From NCBI RefSeq assembly GCF_014170375.1, contig NZ_LZZW01000018.1:370775-434774 (forward strand): a stretch of DNA of 64,000 bases, given 5' to 3'. The first letter of the stretch is position 1; each line of letters opens with the position of its first letter. The position numbers were made by a program, and so were the translations under genes. Source of the stretch: Variovorax sp. UMC13. GTDB lineage: Bacteria; Pseudomonadota; Gammaproteobacteria; Burkholderiales; Burkholderiaceae_C. Positions 7,934 to 16,078 of this stretch are shown here, piece by piece. The notes under the pieces were generated by a model. The model was not told the origin of the DNA. It made no database searches and saw only the letters and a list, made by a program, of their open reading frames with translations.

Positions 7934-8299
7934 GTGGAACTCAAAGAAACCATCCCCGTCTGGCTGCGCGCGCCGCGCAACAGCCTCTGGCTCATTCTGG
8001 CCGTCGTGCTGCTGGCCCTGATCGCGCTGATCTCGCCGGTGCAACTGCCCGTCGTGCTCTACAAGGGCTCCCTCATTGCCTTGGCCGTCGTGCTGGGCTA
8101 CTGGGCGGACCGGGCGCTGTTCCCCTACGCGCGCCCCGACGGCTATCTCTGCCGTGATTGGCGCCGAGGAACCGACGAGCCCGAAAACGACGTCGACTTT
8201 CCGGTGGTGCCGAACTACGCACGCGTCTACTGCGCGGCCATGATGCGCCGCGCGGTCGTTGTCGGCGCCGTCGTCATTGGTGTCGCACTGGGCCTGTGA
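7934..8299 (+). CDS. Putative phage holin-like membrane protein
   Basis: 121 residues from a GTG at 7934 that follows GAGGAG by seven bases; the upstream ATG at 7850 gives an unlikely extension. Two hydrophobic segments lie at about residues 16-35 (LWLILAVVLLALIALIS) and 41-57, and a third closes the protein (VVVGAVVIGVALGL). It is immediately upstream of, and coupled to, the muralytic enzyme by a TGATG overlap, the usual place of a holin. Assignment rests on topology and place, not on a named family. Confidence 0.65.
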   Translation: MELKETIPVWLRAPRNSLWLILAVVLLALIALISPVQLPVVLYKGSLIALAVVLGYWADRALFPYARPDGYLCRDWRRGTDEPENDVDFPVVPNYARVYCAAMMRRAVVVGAVVIGVALGL

Positions 8300-8967
8300 T
8301 GCACTGGCAGGCTGACAAGGACTTCGAGCGCCAGATGGCGCTGTGCGAACGATGGCACCGGCGAGCCACTGCGGTTGTGGCCGTGGTCACGGTGCTTGTT
8401 GTCGCCATGCTGGCCTGCATGGGCTCGCCCGCTCAGGCCCAGGTGCCTCAGGCCGCAGCTGCATACCGTGCTGACCTGACGCGCACCGCGCGTGCCGTGT
8501 GGGGCCTGAATGCACCCGTCGCGGTGTTCGCCGCCCAGGTGCACACCGAGTCGGCATGGAAGCCTGGCGCGGTGTCGCACGTCGGCGCGGCCGGCCTGGC
8601 GCAGTTCATGCCAGGCACATCGAAATGGATCGCGGGCATCGACCCAGCACTCAAGGCCAACCAGCCGTTCAACCCTGCATGGGCGATGCGCGCCCTGGTG
8701 GTTTACGACCTATGGCTCTACGAGCGTGCACCGGCCGCCTACAGCCCGCGTGATCGCATGTGGGTGGCGCTGCGCGCCTACAACGGTGGACTGGGGCACT
8801 GGCAGGCCGAAGCTCGCAATGCGTCGACCGGTGACCGCGCGGCGGTCGACGCCGCGTGCGGCAGCGCCAAGCGGCATCGCAGCCATTGCGTAGAGAACCT
8901 CACGTACCCGCGTCGCATCCTGATCGACCTGCAGCCGCGCTACGCGACTTGGGGTCCGACGCTGTGA
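8299..8967 (+). CDS. Endolysin, lytic transglycosylase (SLT) family
   Basis: 222 residues. It cleaves peptidoglycan for host lysis. A membrane or signal-anchor segment lies at about 23-41 (AVVAVVTVLVVAMLACMG), so it may be a signal-arrest-release enzyme. The SLT core follows: catalytic glutamate E84 in VHTESAWKP, the GAAGLAQFMPGT motif at about 97-108, and RAYNGG further on. The start overlaps the preceding stop (TGATG). The next gene starts at a GTGA overlap, giving a compact lysis cassette of holin-like protein, endolysin, Rz and Rz1. Confidence 0.87.
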   Translation: MHWQADKDFERQMALCERWHRRATAVVAVVTVLVVAMLACMGSPAQAQVPQAAAAYRADLTRTARAVWGLNAPVAVFAAQVHTESAWKPGAVSHVGAAGLAQFMPGTSKWIAGIDPALKANQPFNPAWAMRALVVYDLWLYERAPAAYSPRDRMWVALRAYNGGLGHWQAEARNASTGDRAAVDAACGSAKRHRSHCVENLTYPRRILIDLQPRYATWGPTL

Positions 8968-9377
8968 GCACCTCGACCTGGCTCCTGGCCGTCGTCCTTG
9001 CCAGCCTGGCCAGCGCGGGCGGCGGCATCGTCTACGGCCACGCCGAGGGCGAGGCGGCAGTGCTCGCCAAAGACAACGCGAAAGCGGTGAAGGACCTGAC
9101 GGGATTGATCGGCTCGCATGCGCAGCTGATCACCGAAGCCACCAAGGTCAGCAAGGCCATGCGCGTGGCGCTCACGCGCCGCGGCGTTGCCGACGCCGAG
9201 ACAACCCAGGAGTTCAAGAATGCGCTTGCCGCTACTGCCGATAGCCGTGCTGGCTGTCTGTTTGATGACGACGTCATGCGCCGTCTCGCCACCGCCCAGG
9301 GCAACGCTGCAAAAGCCGCTGCCGGCGGAGTCCTCGGTACGGTGCCCGGCCCCGGCGCCAGCACCGTCGGGCCGTGA
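8964..9377 (+). CDS. Inner-membrane spanin (Rz-like)
   Basis: 137 residues beginning at a GTG that overlaps the endolysin stop. One N-terminal transmembrane segment (TWLLAVVLASLASAGGGIVYG) is followed by a long helical, alanine- and lysine-rich periplasmic region, as in Rz proteins that pair with Rz1 to fuse the two membranes at lysis. An Rz1-like lipoprotein gene starts inside it in another frame. Sequence identity to a named Rz family cannot be judged by eye; the architecture and place are the evidence. Confidence 0.72.
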   Translation: MSTSTWLLAVVLASLASAGGGIVYGHAEGEAAVLAKDNAKAVKDLTGLIGSHAQLITEATKVSKAMRVALTRRGVADAETTQEFKNALAATADSRAGCLFDDDVMRRLATAQGNAAKAAAGGVLGTVPGPGASTVGP

Positions 9378-9483
9378 GGTAGATCCTGTGGCTGTCGCAC
9401 TCAAGGACCTCTACGACCTATACGGCATCTGCGCTGGACGCTTCGCCGATCTGCTCGACTTTCTCGACGGCGGACAGCAATGA
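9220..9483 (+). CDS. Outer-membrane spanin lipoprotein (Rz1-like), embedded start
   Basis: 87 residues. The ATG at 9220 is seven bases after an AGGAG site and lies within the Rz-like gene in a different frame. It has a lipoprotein signal: basic MRLP, hydrophobic LLPIAVLAVCLM, then TTSC with the lipidated cysteine at about residue 20. A proline-rich stretch follows, typical of Rz1 (AVSPPPR, PAPAPAPSG). It runs 106 bases past the Rz stop and overlaps the next gene by four bases. Confidence 0.78.
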   Translation: MRLPLLPIAVLAVCLMTTSCAVSPPPRATLQKPLPAESSVRCPAPAPAPSGREVDPVAVALKDLYDLYGICAGRFADLLDFLDGGQQ

Positions 9484-9836
9484 CCATTCAGGCGGACTTC
9501 TGGCAACTGGTCGGCCTGCTGGGCGCGTTCGTCGCGTCCCTGGGCGCGATCGGCGTGCTCCTGTTGAAGCAGATACAAAGCGGCCTGGACGAGCGCTTCA
9601 CCCAACTCGCCGGGCGGCTGGATGGCATCGAGCAGGTCAATCGCGACGAGACGATCCAGTGGCAGCGCGTCGAACGCGAGTTCCTCAAATTTCAGGCCGA
9701 CCTGCCGATGCGCTACGTGATGCGCGACGACTACATCCGCGGCCAGACCACCATCGAAGCCAAGCTGGATGCGATCGCCATGAGAGTCGAGAACAGCCAG
9801 CTGCGTGCTGCCTATAAACCCGGAGGAGGATCATGA
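9480..9836 (+). CDS. Mu gp25-like (DUF2730-type) membrane-anchored coiled-coil protein
   Basis: 118 residues: an N-terminal transmembrane helix (LVGLLGAFVASLGAIGVLLL, about 10-29) followed by a charged coiled coil (QSGLDERFTQLAGRLDGIEQ and onward). Mu-like phages carry a protein of this form between lysis genes and the terminase. Its role is unknown. Both ends overlap neighbours by four bases, so it is translated with them. Family name is a likely call rather than a certain one. Confidence 0.6.
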   Translation: MTIQADFWQLVGLLGAFVASLGAIGVLLLKQIQSGLDERFTQLAGRLDGIEQVNRDETIQWQRVEREFLKFQADLPMRYVMRDDYIRGQTTIEAKLDAIAMRVENSQLRAAYKPGGGS

Positions 9837-10141
9837 ACATCGACCACGCCAAGGTGCGCCGCGAGGGCATGCGCTGGCTCATCCTGCTGGCACTCAACCA
9901 CGCGCGGCCGTTCGGCGCCAACGACAGTGTCGTGCTGTCGACGGCCCAGGCTATCTATCTCGACGCGACGCCGTTGGAGTTGCGCCGCGAGCTGGACTAT
10001 CTGTTCGATCGCGAGCTCGTCAAGCTGAAGAAGGAGCCGAACGGGCAATGGTTTTGCGACCTCACGCGCTTTGGCACCGACGTCGCCGAGTACACGATCG
10101 ACTGCGAGCCGGGCATCGCGCGGCCAGTGAGGTACTGGTAA
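9833..10141 (+). CDS. Mu gp26-like small winged-helix protein
   Basis: 102 residues. The pattern REGMRWLILLALNHARP, then DATPLELRRELDYLFDRELVKL and a beta pair (GQWFCDLTRFG) reads as a winged helix in which LRRELDYL is the recognition region. It has the place and size of Mu gp26, just before the small terminase. The start overlaps the previous stop by four bases, and a strong GGAGGA site precedes it. Function in Mu-like phages is not established as far as I know. Confidence 0.68.
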   Translation: MNIDHAKVRREGMRWLILLALNHARPFGANDSVVLSTAQAIYLDATPLELRRELDYLFDRELVKLKKEPNGQWFCDLTRFGTDVAEYTIDCEPGIARPVRYW

Positions 10142-10144
10142 CTC

Positions 10145-10732
10145 ATGGCCCGGCAAAGCTCCATCGTCCGCCTGCCGATCGACATCAAGGCTTACATCGA
10201 GGCCATGCTTGCCACCGGCGCGCAGACCCTCGATGAATTGATCAGGGATCTGCAAGAGCGCTTCCCGGCCGAAGCGCAGGCGGGCACGCTGCCGAGTCGC
10301 TCCGCGATCCATCGCTATGGCAGCAAGCTGGACCGGCGCCTGTCCGCTATCAAGGCCAGCACCGAGGCGGCCCTTCTGATCCGGCAGCATGCTGGCGACA
10401 GCCAGGACGCCCGCAGCGAAGCACTGACGGCGCTTGTGCAGACCGAGCTTTTCGAGGCGATCCTCAATTTGCAGGAAGCCCAGGAGGAAGACGTCGACGC
10501 CGGTGACCGCGTGGCCATGCTCAGCGCCGCGGCGAAGAACATCGCGACGCTGACGCGCAGCAGCGTGAACCTCAAGCAGTTTCAGGCGAAGGTGGAGGAA
10601 GACACGCGCCGAAAGGTCCTCGAGGAGCAGCGCGTGCTTCAGGAAGCCAACCTGCAGGAGGCCGCGAAAGCCCAGGGCATGGATGAGGCCCAGGTCGACT
10701 TCTGGCGGCGCAAGGTACTGGGGATCGGCTGA
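10145..10732 (+). CDS. Terminase small subunit (DUF3486, Mu gp27-like)
   Basis: 195 residues. It helps the large terminase recognise and package phage DNA by headful cutting. The start MARQSSIVRLPIDIKAYIE and the LPSRSAIHRYGSKLD segment (about 55-70) are typical of DUF3486; the rest is long helices, including a charged coiled coil near the end. The stop overlaps the start of the large subunit (TGATG), consistent with the two being made together. Confidence 0.88.
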   Translation: MARQSSIVRLPIDIKAYIEAMLATGAQTLDELIRDLQERFPAEAQAGTLPSRSAIHRYGSKLDRRLSAIKASTEAALLIRQHAGDSQDARSEALTALVQTELFEAILNLQEAQEEDVDAGDRVAMLSAAAKNIATLTRSSVNLKQFQAKVEEDTRRKVLEEQRVLQEANLQEAAKAQGMDEAQVDFWRRKVLGIG

Positions 10733-12411
10733 TGGTTTCCATCGTCAAACCCTTGGCCAGCACGCTGCGCGTCCTTGAATGGGACGATCTGCCCGCGAGC
10801 GTGCGCAGCATTCCCGACAATTTCAACCCGCTGGCCGATGGTGTGCTCATGCTGCACCAGCGCCAGGCAGCAGCCATCAAGGCGTCGATCATCGCGATCC
10901 CGAAGGGACGTCGGACCGGCATCACCTTCGGCACGATGCTCAACAAGACCATCGTGGCCGCCTCACGCAAGTCGGCCGGCGGCGACAACGTGTTCTACAT
11001 CGGTGACACGAAGGAGAAGGGCCTCGAGGCGATCGGCTACTGCGCCAAGTTCGCCCGCGTGATCGCGCTGGCACAGGGCCAAGGCATCTCGGGAATCGAA
11101 GAATTCCTGTTCCAGGATCAGGACGAGAAGGGCAACACGCGCCAAATCAACGCCTACCGCATCCGGTTCGCCAGCGGTTTCCAAGTCTGCGCGCTGTCCA
11201 GCCGCCCCGCCAACATCCGTGGCCTGCAGGGCCATGTCGTGATCGACGAGGCGGCGTTTCACCCGGACGTTCAGGGAGTGCTCGACGCAGCCACGGCGCT
11301 GCTGATCTGGGGCGGCCAGATCACGGTCATCAGCTCGCACAACGGCAAGGGCAACCCGTTCAACCTGTTCGTCAAGGACATCGAGGCCGGTCGCTATGGC
11401 GTCGAGGCCGCGGTCATGACGGTCACCTTCGACGACGCGGTGGCCAACGGCCTCTACGAGAGCGTTTGCATGATGAAGGGCTGGACGCCCGAGCCCGAGC
11501 GCAAGAAGGCGTGGTACGCCAAGATCCGCAACGGCTACGGCGTGCGCAAGGCGGCGATGCGTGAGGAGCTGGACGCCATTCCACGCGACGGGAACGGCGT
11601 GTGCCTGCCAGGCATCTGGATCGAGCAGGCACAGGTGCTACCGGCCGAGAACGTCCTTCGCCTGGCGCTGGACGATGACTTTGTGCGCAAGTCTCCCCAG
11701 GAGCGCACCGCGTGGGTGGCCGATTGGATCGCGCGCTACCTCGCACCGGTGCTCGCCAAGCTCGATGTCCGGCTGCGCCATGTATTCGCGCAGGACTACG
11801 CACGACACCGAGACTTCTCGATCTGGGGCGGCCTGGCTATCGGGTCGGGGCTTCGGCGCCAGCTGCCGATCTCGATCGAAATGCACAAGGTGCCCTACGC
11901 CCAGCAGAAGCAGATCACCTGGTACGCCATCGAGCGCCTGCCTAACCGCTGCGGCGGCGCCATGGACGCGACAGGCTCCGGTGAGACGCTTGCTGAAGAG
12001 ACCGCCGATCGCTTCGGCCACACCCACGTGCACCAGGTCAAGCTCAGCCGCAACTGGTACGGCACCTGGATGCCGAAGCTGATCAAGGGCTTCGAGGACG
12101 GGATGCTAGACCTGCCGCAGGACGCCGATATGGCGAGCGACCTGCGCGCGATCGAAGAGATCGACGGCATTGCCATGGTCTCGACGATTCGTCGTGCTGA
12201 CATCAAGGACCCCGATCTCATGCGTCACGGCGACTCGGCCGTGATGCTCGCGCTCGGATGGTTCGCCAGCCTGAACATGAGCGGCGCCATCGCATACACC
12301 CCCGCGCCGGCCCACCCGCGCGGTTTCGACAACCAAAGCAGCTCGCGCATGTCCGACAGCTTCGACGGCGGCACCGCCGATGTACAGCTACCGGAACCGC
12401 AGGGCTGGTAG
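10732..12411 (+). CDS. Terminase large subunit (Mu gp28-like)
   Basis: 559 residues, normal for the family. It is the ATP-driven packaging motor and headful nuclease. The ATPase half shows KGRRTGITFG as the P-loop-like region (about 59-68) and VVIDEAAFH as Walker B (about 165-173). The C-terminal nuclease half contains FSIWGGLAIGSG, DATGSGETLAEE and a late HGDSAVMLALGWFA. Follows gp27 and precedes the portal gene, the standard Mu order. No truncation seen. Confidence 0.93.
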   Translation: MVSIVKPLASTLRVLEWDDLPASVRSIPDNFNPLADGVLMLHQRQAAAIKASIIAIPKGRRTGITFGTMLNKTIVAASRKSAGGDNVFYIGDTKEKGLEAIGYCAKFARVIALAQGQGISGIEEFLFQDQDEKGNTRQINAYRIRFASGFQVCALSSRPANIRGLQGHVVIDEAAFHPDVQGVLDAATALLIWGGQITVISSHNGKGNPFNLFVKDIEAGRYGVEAAVMTVTFDDAVANGLYESVCMMKGWTPEPERKKAWYAKIRNGYGVRKAAMREELDAIPRDGNGVCLPGIWIEQAQVLPAENVLRLALDDDFVRKSPQERTAWVADWIARYLAPVLAKLDVRLRHVFAQDYARHRDFSIWGGLAIGSGLRRQLPISIEMHKVPYAQQKQITWYAIERLPNRCGGAMDATGSGETLAEETADRFGHTHVHQVKLSRNWYGTWMPKLIKGFEDGMLDLPQDADMASDLRAIEEIDGIAMVSTIRRADIKDPDLMRHGDSAVMLALGWFASLNMSGAIAYTPAPAHPRGFDNQSSSRMSDSFDGGTADVQLPEPQGW

Positions 12412-12429
12412 CCGACCAGGCAGAACTCC

Positions 12430-14073
12430 ATGGCAACTTCACGCATTCTCGGGGCCGATGGCCAGCCCATCCAGACCGGCCAACTGGCCGAGCCCCAGAC
12501 CTCGCGGCTCGGCCACCTGCAGCGCGAGCTGCAGAGCCACCCCACGCGCGGCCTCACCCCCAGCCGCCTGGCACAGATCCTCGACGCCGCCGAGAACGGC
12601 GACCTCACCTCGCAGTTCGAGCTGTTCGAGGACATGGAGGAAAAGGATGGGCACATTGCCAGCGAGATGGGCAAGCGCCGCCGGGCGCTGTTGCTCGAGT
12701 GGGAAATCGTCCCACCGGTCAACGCCGACGCGACCGAGAAGAAGAACGCCGAGAAGCTCGGCGAGCTGATGACCGACGTGCCTGACTTTGAGGACATGCT
12801 CTTCGACGTCACCGACGCGATCGGCAAGGGCTTCTCGTGCTTGGAGATCGAGTGGCATCGACTCGAGGGCTACTGGCTTCCCAAGACGATCACGCATCGT
12901 CCGCAAAGCTGGTTCCAATTGCATCGCGGCTTCCGGCAGGAGCTGCGGCTGCGCACCAACTCCTCCATCGACGGTGTGCCGGGTGAGCCTCTCCAGCCCT
13001 TCGGCTGGATCACGCACGTGCATAAGGCGAAGAGCGGTTACCTGGAGCGCGCGGCGCTGTTCCGGCAACTGGTGTGGACCTACCTGTTCAAGAACTACAG
13101 CGTCGGCGACCTGGCCGAGTTCCTGGAGATCTACGGCATCCCCTTGCGCCTTGGCAAGTACCCGCCTTCGGCATCCGAGCGCGAGAAGGCCACGCTGCTG
13201 CGCGCTCTGGTTGGCATCGGGCACAACGCTGCCGGCATCGTGCCCGAGGGCATGCTGCTCGAGTTCCACGACGCGGCCACCGGCGACCCCGATGCGTTCG
13301 CGCTCATGATCGATTGGTGCGAGAAGAACCAGAGCAAGGTCATCCTTGGCGGCACGCTCACCAGCGGCGCCGACGGCAAGAGCAGCACCAACGCGCTCGG
13401 CAACGTGCACAACGAGGTCCGCAAGGATCTCCGGGATTCAGACATCCGCCAGGTCAACTCGACGGCCAGCCGCGACCTGGTCTACGCGATCGCGGCGCTG
13501 AACGGGCTCGCGCCTGGCGGCATCCGGCGCGCCCCCCAGATGCGCCTAAACGCTCAGGAGGCCGAGGACCTGACGGCCTACGCCGACGCGCTGCCGAAGC
13601 TGGTGGCCATCGGCGTGCGGCCGACAGTGCAGTGGGTGCACGAGAAGCTCGGCATTCCACAGGCCCAGGCCGGCGAAGAGGTGCTCGGCACCGCCGCCGC
13701 GCCCGGTCCGTTGGTAGTACCTGTGACGCCCGCAGCGAACGACCCCACCGGCGCGCGTGCCGCCGCCGTGGCGCGACTTCTCGGCGTCGCGGTGGCCACC
13801 TCCCAGCCCGCAGCCTCGGTCTCCACGCCTCCCATGCTGATGGCGGGGCGCCTGGCCACCGACCTCGCGCCAGCGGTCGCCAACTGGGTCAGCCTCATCC
13901 GCGACCTGGTCGAACGTGCTGCCTCGCTTGGCGAGATCCGCGACGGGCTCGAGTCGCTGCTGCCTGACATGACCTTGGACCAGTACGCCGACGCCATGGC
14001 CGAAGCGATGCGCGCGGCCGAGCTGGCTGGCCGGCACGAAGTGCTGCGAGAGGCAGGCGGCGCCCGTGGTTGA
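12430..14073 (+). CDS. Portal protein (DUF935, Mu gp29-like)
   Basis: 547 residues. It forms the dodecameric gate for DNA at the capsid vertex. DUF935 landmarks: ILGADGQPI near the start, LFEDMEEKDGHIASEMGKRR (about 59-78), WFQLHRGFRQE (about 160), and IYGIPLRLGKYPPSASE (about 234-250). The C-terminal quarter is alanine- and proline-rich and then helical. The ATG at 12430 is 18 bases after the terminase stop. Confidence 0.92.
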   Translation: MATSRILGADGQPIQTGQLAEPQTSRLGHLQRELQSHPTRGLTPSRLAQILDAAENGDLTSQFELFEDMEEKDGHIASEMGKRRRALLLEWEIVPPVNADATEKKNAEKLGELMTDVPDFEDMLFDVTDAIGKGFSCLEIEWHRLEGYWLPKTITHRPQSWFQLHRGFRQELRLRTNSSIDGVPGEPLQPFGWITHVHKAKSGYLERAALFRQLVWTYLFKNYSVGDLAEFLEIYGIPLRLGKYPPSASEREKATLLRALVGIGHNAAGIVPEGMLLEFHDAATGDPDAFALMIDWCEKNQSKVILGGTLTSGADGKSSTNALGNVHNEVRKDLRDSDIRQVNSTASRDLVYAIAALNGLAPGGIRRAPQMRLNAQEAEDLTAYADALPKLVAIGVRPTVQWVHEKLGIPQAQAGEEVLGTAAAPGPLVVPVTPAANDPTGARAAAVARLLGVAVATSQPAASVSTPPMLMAGRLATDLAPAVANWVSLIRDLVERAASLGEIRDGLESLLPDMTLDQYADAMAEAMRAAELAGRHEVLREAGGARG

Positions 14074-14140
14074 TGCGACGCGCCAGAAGGGGCTAGAAGG
14101 CGGTTCCGTGCCCACGGGCGCGGCTCGGCCTGCCCCGGGG

Positions 14141-14169
14141 CCTGTAAAGCCCTCTAAAGACTTTACAGG
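14141..14169 (+). terminator. Hairpin just before the gpF gene
   Basis: CCTGTAAAG at 14141-14149 and CTTTACAGG at 14161-14169 form a perfect 9-base stem with an 11-base loop, in the 104-base gap between the portal and gpF genes. No run of U follows, so it is not a strong terminator. The right arm merges into the GGGGG that should serve as ribosome site for the ATG at 14178, so it may instead control translation or be an RNA processing site. Confidence 0.45.
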
Positions 14170-14177
14170 GGGCCTTC

Positions 14178-15431
14178 ATGGCTGATGCCGCATACGGGTC
14201 GCTGCCCTTTCGGGAGCAGGCCCAGTTCTTCGCACGAAAGGTCAGCCTGCCGACCAGCGGCTGGACCGACATCTACACCCGCGAGCACGACTGGGCGTTC
14301 GTCGTCGCTGGCGCGAATCGCGACGCCATCGTTTCCGACTTCCGGGGCGCTGTGCAGAAGGCGATCGACGGGCAGAGCACGCTCGAGGACTTCCGCAAAG
14401 ACTTCGACCGCATCGTCTCCACCCACGGCTGGGACTACAACGGCGGGCGCGACTGGCGCAGCCGCGTCATCTACGACACGAACCTGAGCACCAGCTATGC
14501 GGCAGGCCGGCACGAGCAGCTCCAGGCCGCGCCGTTCTGGGAGTACGTTCACCAGGACTGGGTCCAGCACCCACGGCCCCTGCACCAGAGCTGGAACGGG
14601 CTCGTGCTCGCGAAGGATGATCCTTGGTGGCAGACGCACTATCCGCCGAACGGCTGGGGCTGCCACTGCGAGGTGCGCGGCCTCTGGCAGCGCGACCTCG
14701 ATCGCATGGGCAAGGGTGGGCCCGACACAGCGCCTGCGGTCGCACTACAAGACCGGACGATCGGTGCGCGCAGCGAGCTGGGCCCTCGCACGGTGCGCGT
14801 GCCCGAAGGGATCGATCCCGGGTTTGAGTACGCACCTGGTGCAGCGCGCTCGCGCAGCGCCATCCCGAGCGAGCGTTCAGGGGCAGCGGGAGCCATGCCG
14901 CTGGCGGCCCCGAGCGACATCGGACTCCCAAACCGACGTCCCGACGAGCCCCTTCCAGCGCCGCGGCCGCTTCCCGCCGCCGCGCTGCCGCCTGCCGGCC
15001 TCGGCACCGAGTCGTACGTCAGCGACTTCCTCGAGCAGTTCGGTGCCAGCCTGGCGCGGCCGGCCGTAGCACGTGACGTGATCGGCGAGCGCCTGGTCGT
15101 AGGCCGCGAGCTGTTCACTGACGCCAGCGGCCAGTGGAATCCGCGGATCGATGACAGCAGCATTCCACTCCTGGCACATGCACTGCTGGGCCCCGACGAG
15201 ATCTGGACGCGCCTGGAATGGCTGCCCGAGTCCGATCGGGCTGTTGTGCGCCGAACCTACATCGCCCGCTTCGACATCGAGGGCGAGCAGCAGCCGGCAC
15301 TCGCGGTGTTCGAGCACGGCCAGGACGGCTGGCTCGGTATCACGGCGCGCGACGGCCGCACGGTCGACCTGGACGCCTGGCGCCTCGGCGTGCGCCTGTA
15401 CCGGCGACCGGACGAAAGCGCGGAGGACTGA
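14178..15431 (+). CDS. Head morphogenesis protein (Mu gpF-like) with C-terminal PBECR2 nuclease-like domain
   Basis: 417 residues. The N-terminal two thirds are the Mu gpF/SPP1 gp7 fold: VIYDTNLSTSYAAGRHEQ (about 96-113), HPRPLHQSWNGLVL and NGWGCHCEVRG, with the paired cysteines of the family. It is a minor head protein needed for capsid assembly. After a proline-rich linker (about 235-275) comes a separate domain ending in HGQDGWLGITARDGRTVDL. This is characteristic of the PBECR2 phage barnase/EndoU/colicin-like predicted nuclease fused to gpF proteins. The stop overlaps the next start. Confidence 0.86.
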   Translation: MADAAYGSLPFREQAQFFARKVSLPTSGWTDIYTREHDWAFVVAGANRDAIVSDFRGAVQKAIDGQSTLEDFRKDFDRIVSTHGWDYNGGRDWRSRVIYDTNLSTSYAAGRHEQLQAAPFWEYVHQDWVQHPRPLHQSWNGLVLAKDDPWWQTHYPPNGWGCHCEVRGLWQRDLDRMGKGGPDTAPAVALQDRTIGARSELGPRTVRVPEGIDPGFEYAPGAARSRSAIPSERSGAAGAMPLAAPSDIGLPNRRPDEPLPAPRPLPAAALPPAGLGTESYVSDFLEQFGASLARPAVARDVIGERLVVGRELFTDASGQWNPRIDDSSIPLLAHALLGPDEIWTRLEWLPESDRAVVRRTYIARFDIEGEQQPALAVFEHGQDGWLGITARDGRTVDLDAWRLGVRLYRRPDESAED

Positions 15432-15991
15432 TGGCCGGCACGCACCTCAAGGTCGAGGTCAGCAAAGGCGAGGTCAAGGTGCTGCTCGGCCATCTTGGCC
15501 AAGACGGCACCGGCGACCTCGTGCCGCGCCTGGGCGAATACCTGCTCCGCTCCACCAAGGACCGGTTCGCAGCGCAGCAGGCACCCGACGGCACACCCTG
15601 GCAACCGCTGCAACCGCGTTACGCCAGGCGCAAGAAGTACAACAAGGACAAGGTGCTCACGCTCCGCGGCTACCTTCGCGGCGGCATCCGGTACCAGCCA
15701 GAGGGGGAGACGGCCGCAGTGGTTGGCACCAACTCGCCGTATGCCGCGATGCACCAGTTCGGCGGCGTGTTCACCAGGGCCGCGCGCCAGGCCAAGGTGC
15801 GGCTGCGGACTGTGTCCGGTCGCATCCTGTTCGCCGGCAAGAAGCACAAGAAGGCCGAGGAGCGCAACGTGATGATCGGCGCTCACGAGATCAAAATGCC
15901 AGCACGCCCGTTCCTCGGCATTTCCGACGCCGATCGCAAGAGCGTCATCGACATCGTCCGCGACTGGATCAGGGAACGCACCGCCCGCTGA
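15431..15991 (+). CDS. Virion morphogenesis protein (Mu gpG-like)
   Basis: 186 residues from the ATG at 15431 (TGATG overlap with gpF). Family features: YLLRSTKDRFAAQQAPDGTP (about 38-57), WQPLQPRYARRKK, YAAMHQFGGVF (about 115), and PARPFLGISDADRK near the end. This fold is shared with phage tail-completion proteins (P2 gpS type), so it probably acts at head-tail joining. Long charged loops with repeated lysines lie in the middle. Confidence 0.88.
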   Translation: MAGTHLKVEVSKGEVKVLLGHLGQDGTGDLVPRLGEYLLRSTKDRFAAQQAPDGTPWQPLQPRYARRKKYNKDKVLTLRGYLRGGIRYQPEGETAAVVGTNSPYAAMHQFGGVFTRAARQAKVRLRTVSGRILFAGKKHKKAEERNVMIGAHEIKMPARPFLGISDADRKSVIDIVRDWIRERTAR

Positions 15992-16009
15992 GCGCCGTCA
16001 CAAGCGCCG

Positions 16010-16047
16010 GTCTTATGCACCGAAGTTAGGCACCTCGGTTCTAAGAC
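16010..16047 (+). repeat. Two-tier hairpin upstream of the protease-scaffold gene
   Basis: Outer arms GTCTTA (16010-16015) and TAAGAC (16042-16047), inner arms ACCGA (16019-16023) and TCGGT (16035-16039). It lies in the 87-base gap between the gpG-like gene and gene I, followed by a run of C. It could be a weak terminator, attenuator or RNA processing site setting the level of capsid protein messages. No U run follows. Confidence 0.4.
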
Positions 16048-16078
16048 GCCCCCCCGGCCTCCCGCAGACGATGCGGGC

